Assembly (NCBI RefSeq): GCF_000092285.1
Contig: NC_014100.1
Span: 3,100,001 to 3,164,000, forward strand
Reading direction: 5' to 3'
Origin: Caulobacter segnis ATCC 21756
GTDB taxonomy: Bacteria; Pseudomonadota; Alphaproteobacteria; Caulobacterales; Caulobacteraceae
DNA length: 64,000 nucleotides
In this document: piece by piece, positions 60,663 to 64,000 of the stretch
Position numbering within the stretch: the first letter of the stretch is position 1
Layout of the letters: the number at the start of each line of letters is the position of its first letter
Made by a program: the position numbers and the translations under genes
The notes under the pieces: model-generated
Databases searched by the model: none
Seen by the model: only the letters and a program-made list of their open reading frames with translations
Told to the model about the DNA's origin: nothing

Positions 60663-61540
60663 GCCGGCTTCACGAACTTCAAGGTCATGCGATCGCTCTC
60701 CCCGATCGCGTCGTACTTGGCATGGTCGAAGCCTGGCTCCGCCGGCTCGCCGCGCGGCGCCGACAACCGCGTGGGCGGCAGCGTCCATACGCCGAAGGGG
60801 TGGTCCTTGGTGTCCTTGGGGTTGGCGTTGATCTCGCTGGTCGCGGCCAGCACGAAGCCCGCTTCCTTGGCCATCTGGATCACGTAGTCCTGCTGGACAT
60901 AGCCGTCGGCGGCCAGAACGTCCTGCACGCGGCCCGACTGCCCGCGATGCTCCTCGACCCCCAGGACCCCGCCCGGCTTCAGCGCCGCCAGGGCGTCCTT
61001 GAAGGCCTTCTCGGCGACGCCGCCGGCCATCCAGTTGTGCAGGTTGCGCAGGAAAAGCACGAGGTCTGCGCTGCCCGCCGGCGCCACGGGGCCGCTTGTC
61101 GGACCGAAGGCGGTGAAGGTCACGTCGCCATAGATCTTCTTCGCGCTCGTGACCTTGCGCCGATAGGCCTCGACGATCTCGGCGGCCGCCGGATCGGCCG
61201 GGTTGTTGGTCTCCAGCAGGGCTTCGTAGAGGTGGCCCTTGGTGTCGGCCAGGAAGGGGGCGAGGATGTCGGTGTACCACCCCGCCCCCGGCCAGAACTC
61301 GACGACGGTCTGGCCGGGCGCGAGGCCCCAGAACTTCAGGGTCTCGATGGGGTGACGCCAACGATCGCGGGCGCGATCGGCGGCGAGCCGCCAGCCGCCG
61401 GCGACCGTCGCCTCGAGGCTCTTCGGACGCGCCTTCTCGGCGGGCGCGGCCTCATCCTTGGCCTTGCCGCACCCGGCGAGGCCAAAAGCGCCCGCGCCGG
61501 CCAGGACGCTCCTGCGCGACCACTGCTGGATAGACCCCAT
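60659..61540 (-). CDS. Exported class I methyltransferase-fold lipoprotein
   Basis: A 293-residue protein from ATG 61540. The signal SRRSVLAGAGAFGLAGCGKA combines a twin-arginine pattern with a lipobox Cys. The body has a Rossmann methyltransferase fold: motif I TVVEFWPGAGWYTDILAPF, LVLFLRNLHNWMAGG, LKPGGVLGVEEHRG. It shares NANPKDTKDHPFGVWTLPP and GESDRMTLKF with the next upstream gene, so the two are tandem paralogues. SAM is not known to be available outside the cytoplasm, so the role is open. Confidence 0.82.
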   Translation of the reverse strand: MGSIQQWSRRSVLAGAGAFGLAGCGKAKDEAAPAEKARPKSLEATVAGGWRLAADRARDRWRHPIETLKFWGLAPGQTVVEFWPGAGWYTDILAPFLADTKGHLYEALLETNNPADPAAAEIVEAYRRKVTSAKKIYGDVTFTAFGPTSGPVAPAGSADLVLFLRNLHNWMAGGVAEKAFKDALAALKPGGVLGVEEHRGQSGRVQDVLAADGYVQQDYVIQMAKEAGFVLAATSEINANPKDTKDHPFGVWTLPPTRLSAPRGEPAEPGFDHAKYDAIGESDRMTLKFVKPA

Positions 61541-61601
61541 CACGCCCCCATGTACGCGTACGCTACGATGGCCGTAGCGTGACCGCCGACCTTGGCCAAA
61601 G

Positions 61602-62444
61602 TCAGGCCGGCTTGCGGAAGCGCAGGGTCATGCGGTCGCTTTCGCCGATCGCATCGTACTTCGACCGGTCGAAGTTGGGGTCCGCCGGCTGGCCGCCGGG
61701 CGCCGTGCGCTTTACGGGCGGCAGGGTCCAGACGCCGAACGGGTGGTCCTTGGTGTCCTTGGGGTTGGCGTTGATTTCCGACTGGGCGTCCAGCTTGAAG
61801 CCGGCCTTCTCGGCGATGGCGATCACCGTGGCCGTGTTCAGATAGCCGTCGGCGCCCGCGTCCTTCTCCGAACGCGGATCGGCGCGGTGATCCTCGACCG
61901 CCAGGAAGCCGCCCGGCTTCAGCACCGCGAAGAAGTCGGCGAACACCTTGTCGGCCATGCCGGGCGCGCCGGTCCAGTTGTGGACGTTGCGGGCGGTGAG
62001 GACGAGGTCGGCCGATCCCGGCGCGCCCAGGGGACCCGAGGCCGCGCCGAAATTGACGAACAGCGGCTTGCCGTACTTGGCGGCGTCGGAGAAGCGGGCC
62101 TCGAAGTCGGCGCGACCCTTGCGCGCGCCTTCCGACAGCTTGGGATTGGAAAGGTCGGCGACGCCGGCGACATAGGTCCCGCCGGTGGCCTTGGCGTAGG
62201 GCGCCAGGATCTCGGTCCAATAGCCGCCGCCCGGCGAAATCTCGATCACCGTCTGCTTGGGCTTCAGACCCCAGAAGGTCAGGCTCTCATAGGGGTGACG
62301 CGCGCCGTCGCGGGCCACGTCGCCGGCTGGACGGGTGGGCGATGCGATCGCGGCCTTGAGCGCCTGATCGGTCGCGGCGAAGGCGGCGGGAGCGGCGAGG
62401 CTGACGGCGGCGGCCAGCAGCAGGACGTGACGACGAAGCGGCAT
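61602..62444 (-). CDS. Exported class I methyltransferase-fold protein
   Basis: A 280-residue protein from ATG 62444 with a Sec signal (HVLLLAAAVSLAAPAAFAAT). Motif I is TVIEISPGGGYWTEILAPY; LVLTARNVHNWTGAPG, LKPGGFLAVEDHR and the shared tail NANPKDTKDHPFGVWTLPP and YDAIGESDRMTLRF mark it as the paralogue of the downstream lipoprotein. Exported homologues annotated as SAM methyltransferases occur in alphaproteobacteria; activity is not established. Confidence 0.85.
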   Translation of the reverse strand: MPLRRHVLLLAAAVSLAAPAAFAATDQALKAAIASPTRPAGDVARDGARHPYESLTFWGLKPKQTVIEISPGGGYWTEILAPYAKATGGTYVAGVADLSNPKLSEGARKGRADFEARFSDAAKYGKPLFVNFGAASGPLGAPGSADLVLTARNVHNWTGAPGMADKVFADFFAVLKPGGFLAVEDHRADPRSEKDAGADGYLNTATVIAIAEKAGFKLDAQSEINANPKDTKDHPFGVWTLPPVKRTAPGGQPADPNFDRSKYDAIGESDRMTLRFRKPA

Positions 62445-62535
62445 GGGGGAAGTGTCCTTCGGCGAGGGGTTGGGCGGCGACCTTAGCCGGGGCGCGCGAC
62501 ACGTCAAAGGATTCGCGTTCGATGAAACGGCGCCC

Positions 62536-62563
62536 CTTGAACCGAAAAATCGGCGCACCAACT
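62536..62563 (+). promoter_or_regulatory. Candidate heat-shock sigma-32 promoter of hsp20
   Basis: CTTGAA (62536-62541) and CACCAACT (62556-62563), 14 bp apart, resemble the sigma-32 pattern CTTGAAA-N11-16-CCCCATNT. Transcription would begin near 62570, giving a leader of about 108 nt that contains the thermometer-like hairpins. Confidence 0.5.
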
Positions 62564-62569
62564 ACTTTC

Positions 62570-62677
62570 ACGAAGGCGCTGGACATCCGGGCCTTCCGGA
62601 CCGCTGGCGACGCCAATTTCGGGTCGCCGAAGGGACGCACACTCAAAGACCTTGCTTGATAAGAAGGATCTGACCCT
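62570..62677 (+). promoter_or_regulatory. ROSE-like RNA thermometer in hsp20 leader
   Basis: The last hairpin (62647-62671) pairs AGA-CCTT-G-CTT with AAG-AAGG-A-TCT around loop GAT. This hides the ribosome site AAGGA (62664-62668) and leaves G62654 bulged within TTGCT, the hallmark of ROSE elements. Upstream hairpins GGCGAC/GTCGCC (about 62603-62626) and CCGG/CCGG complete a multi-stem leader as in rhizobial ROSE. Such leaders block translation of small heat-shock genes until heated. Confidence 0.75.
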
Positions 62678-63133
62678 ATGCGTACGATCGACCTTTCGCC
62701 CCTGTACCGCTCGCTCGTCGGTTTTGACCGCCTCGCCGCCCAGTTGGACGCCGCGGCCCGCACGGAAGCCAGCTCGGGCTATCCCCCCTACAATATCGAA
62801 CGCACCGGCGAGAACGACTACCGCATCGAGATCGCGGTGGCCGGCTTCAAGCCGGAAGAGCTGAACGTCGAGGTGAAGGAAAACCTGCTGACCGTCACCG
62901 GCCGCAAGCCGGCCAACGACGACGCCAAGCAGTACCTGCACCGCGGGCTCGCCGAACGGAATTTCGAGCGCAAGTTCCAGCTGACCGACTACCTGGTGGT
63001 GGTCGACGCCGAGCTGTCGAACGGCCTGCTGTCCGTCTCGTTGAAGCGTGAACTGCCCGAGGCCCTGAAGCCCCGGACCGTGGAGATCAAAGCCAGCGCT
63101 TCGCCGCTGATCGAAGGTGAAAAGGCCGCCTAA
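62678..63133 (+). CDS. Small heat-shock protein, Hsp20 family
   Basis: A 151-residue ATP-independent chaperone of the IbpA type. PPYNIERTGENDYRIEIAVA, GFKPEELNVEVKENLLTVTG form the alpha-crystallin domain start; FERKFQLTDYLVVVDAELSN, GLLSVSLKRELPE gives the conserved GLLxVxLxxE signature, and the C-terminal tail holds a KPRTVEI segment (I-x-I-like). Expression is expected to be heat controlled by the upstream sigma-32-like promoter and ROSE-like leader. A strong terminator follows. Confidence 0.94.
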   Translation: MRTIDLSPLYRSLVGFDRLAAQLDAAARTEASSGYPPYNIERTGENDYRIEIAVAGFKPEELNVEVKENLLTVTGRKPANDDAKQYLHRGLAERNFERKFQLTDYLVVVDAELSNGLLSVSLKRELPEALKPRTVEIKASASPLIEGEKAA

Positions 63134-63174
63134 GCGCCCTTCTCCCAAGTCTCCCCCACACCCCTCTGAACTTG

Positions 63175-63201
63175 GGCGGCGCAGTGATGCGCCGCCTTTT
63201 T
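63175..63201 (+). terminator. Rho-independent terminator after hsp20
   Basis: GGCGGCGCA (63175-63183) pairs with TGCGCCGCC (63188-63196), loop GTGA, followed by TTTTT (63197-63201). It lies 40 bp past the hsp20 stop. Confidence 0.93.
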
Positions 63202-63212
63202 CATGTCCGTCT

Positions 63213-64000
63213 TCAGTCCGGCATGGAGAGGTCGAGACCTTCGACCTGGCTGAGATCCGCGCCGCGCAGGCGCGCCTTGGCCATGCGCGCACCGGTCAGG
63301 TCGGCTCCGCGCAAATCCGCGCCGTCCAGCACGGCGCCCGCGAGATCGGCGGCTTGCGCCTGCGCATAGCGCAGCCGAGCGCCCTCCATGTTGACCAGGG
63401 CCTGGCGCTCGGGGCCGAGGGGAAGCGGCGACAGGGAAGCCTGGCGCAGATCGGCCTTGGTCAGGTTCGCGCCCGTCAGCTTGGCGCCGCGCAGGTCGGC
63501 CCCCTGCAGATTGGCGCCGCGCAGGTCGGCGTTCTGCAGATTGGCGCCCTGCAGGTGGGCGTTCGACAGATCCAGCCCGACCATGCAGGCGGCTCGCGCG
63601 CTCATCGCCGTCAGCCGCAACCCGCGCAGCCGGTCGCCGAGCGGTCGCAGGTCTTCGCCGTCGAGCCGCGCGACCGCGCCCTGCTTGCCGCCGGTCTTGC
63701 ACCAGAGTTGGTTGGCCAAACAGGCTTGGTGCAACTCATCGGCCTTGGCGATGGCCGCGGGGGTCGGGGCGCCGAGCACGCCGACCAGGGCCGAGCGTTG
63801 GACCTTCGCGGTCGAGGTGTCGACACCGGCCATCACGGCGCCGGCGAAATTCACGCCTTCGAAATTGGCGCCGTTGACGTCCGCGCCGTCCAGGATCGCG
63901 CCGGCCAGGTTGGCGTCTTTCAGGTTCGCGCCCGAGAGCTTGGCGCCGCGCAGGGAGCAATCACTGAAGTCGGCCTTGAAGGCCGATACGCCGCTGAACT
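63213..64000 (-). CDS. Pentapeptide-repeat protein, N-terminus cut by window edge
   Basis: The minus-strand frame enters at the right edge and ends at 63213. Two blocks of A(D/N)LxG repeats are visible: SLRGAKLSGANLKDANLAGA near the edge, and ANLQNADLRGANLQGADLRG through about residue 150 of the visible part, with a third LDGADLRGADLTGARMAKAR. A Cys-containing insert (ACLANQLWCKTGG) separates them. Such repeats fold as a right-handed quadrilateral beta helix; some mimic DNA and bind gyrase, but function here is unknown. Confidence 0.88.
   Translation of the reverse strand, partial: FSGVSAFKADFSDCSLRGAKLSGANLKDANLAGAILDGADVNGANFEGVNFAGAVMAGVDTSTAKVQRSALVGVLGAPTPAAIAKADELHQACLANQLWCKTGGKQGAVARLDGEDLRPLGDRLRGLRLTAMSARAACMVGLDLSNAHLQGANLQNADLRGANLQGADLRGAKLTGANLTKADLRQASLSPLPLGPERQALVNMEGARLRYAQAQAADLAGAVLDGADLRGADLTGARMAKARLRGADLSQVEGLDLSMPD

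Noticed and set aside
1..64000. Prophage, transposon, CRISPR or toxin-antitoxin content
   Set aside because: No integrase, transposase, terminal inverted repeats, regular spacer arrays or recognisable toxin pairs were seen. The HNH gene stands alone with no phage neighbours.

Overview
This GC-rich window comes from the chromosome of an alphaproteobacterium of the genus Caulobacter or a very close relative. The strongest markers are a full-length GcrA cell-cycle regulator with CtrA-like, DnaA-like and GANTC sites upstream, Fur-type palindromes in front of a haem-type TonB receptor, TTG/GTG starts, and dense alphaproteobacterial housekeeping content. I see no prophage, transposase, CRISPR array or plasmid module. 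It is mostly core chromosome with short accessory clusters.

1-9.7 kb: DJ-1/PfpI protein (cut by the left edge), msrB, small hydrolase, SDR, LamG protein, tRNA-Leu(CAA), a P1/NylC-type peptidase facing a MarR regulator, DUF3297, EF-hand protein, then a divergent iron-regulated pair (DUF4198 and TonB receptor). 9.8-21.9 kb: yqaA-dsbB-coq7 overlapping operon, M1 peptidase, VanZ, HNH nuclease, alkA-greA-like, a 36-residue membrane protein, TetR-gluQ, and an acyltransferase/membrane protein/winged-helix operon. 21.9-31 kb: argH-lptM-lysA, MCP, phosphoribosyltransferase with a DUF3426 protein, and the tightly coupled ftsE-ftsX-ydcF-plsC operon.

31-39 kb: frameshifted ChaC-like gene, DUF2125 protein, the tyrosine cluster (chorismate mutase, hisC-type aminotransferase, tyrC), a structured RNA resembling 6S RNA, EF-hand protein, hybrid histidine kinase, tRNA-Gly(CCC). 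39-45.5 kb: HD-type oxygenase-like protein, TraB/GumN protein, and an operon of small membrane proteins with an XRE regulator whose promoter carries clustered TTGTCAT sites. 44-52 kb: double-domain dCTP deaminase, metZ, apaG, hslO-argF-argD, and a TetR-VOC operon with a perfect operator. 52-64 kb: orphan ABC-2 permease, gcrA, xseA, response regulator, lpxL-like acyltransferase, XRE regulator, hisN, tandem exported methyltransferase-fold proteins, hsp20 behind a ROSE-like RNA thermometer, and a pentapeptide-repeat protein cut by the right edge.

Metabolically the window covers steps of arginine (argD, argF, argH), lysine (lysA), tyrosine, methionine (metZ) and histidine (hisN, possibly hisC) synthesis, plus envelope biogenesis. 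Three genes (ChaC-like, argF, ABC permease) each carry one frameshift repaired by adding a single base in or beside a short G/C run. This pattern points to base-calling error rather than decay. A fourth gene (VOC) has an in-frame stop.
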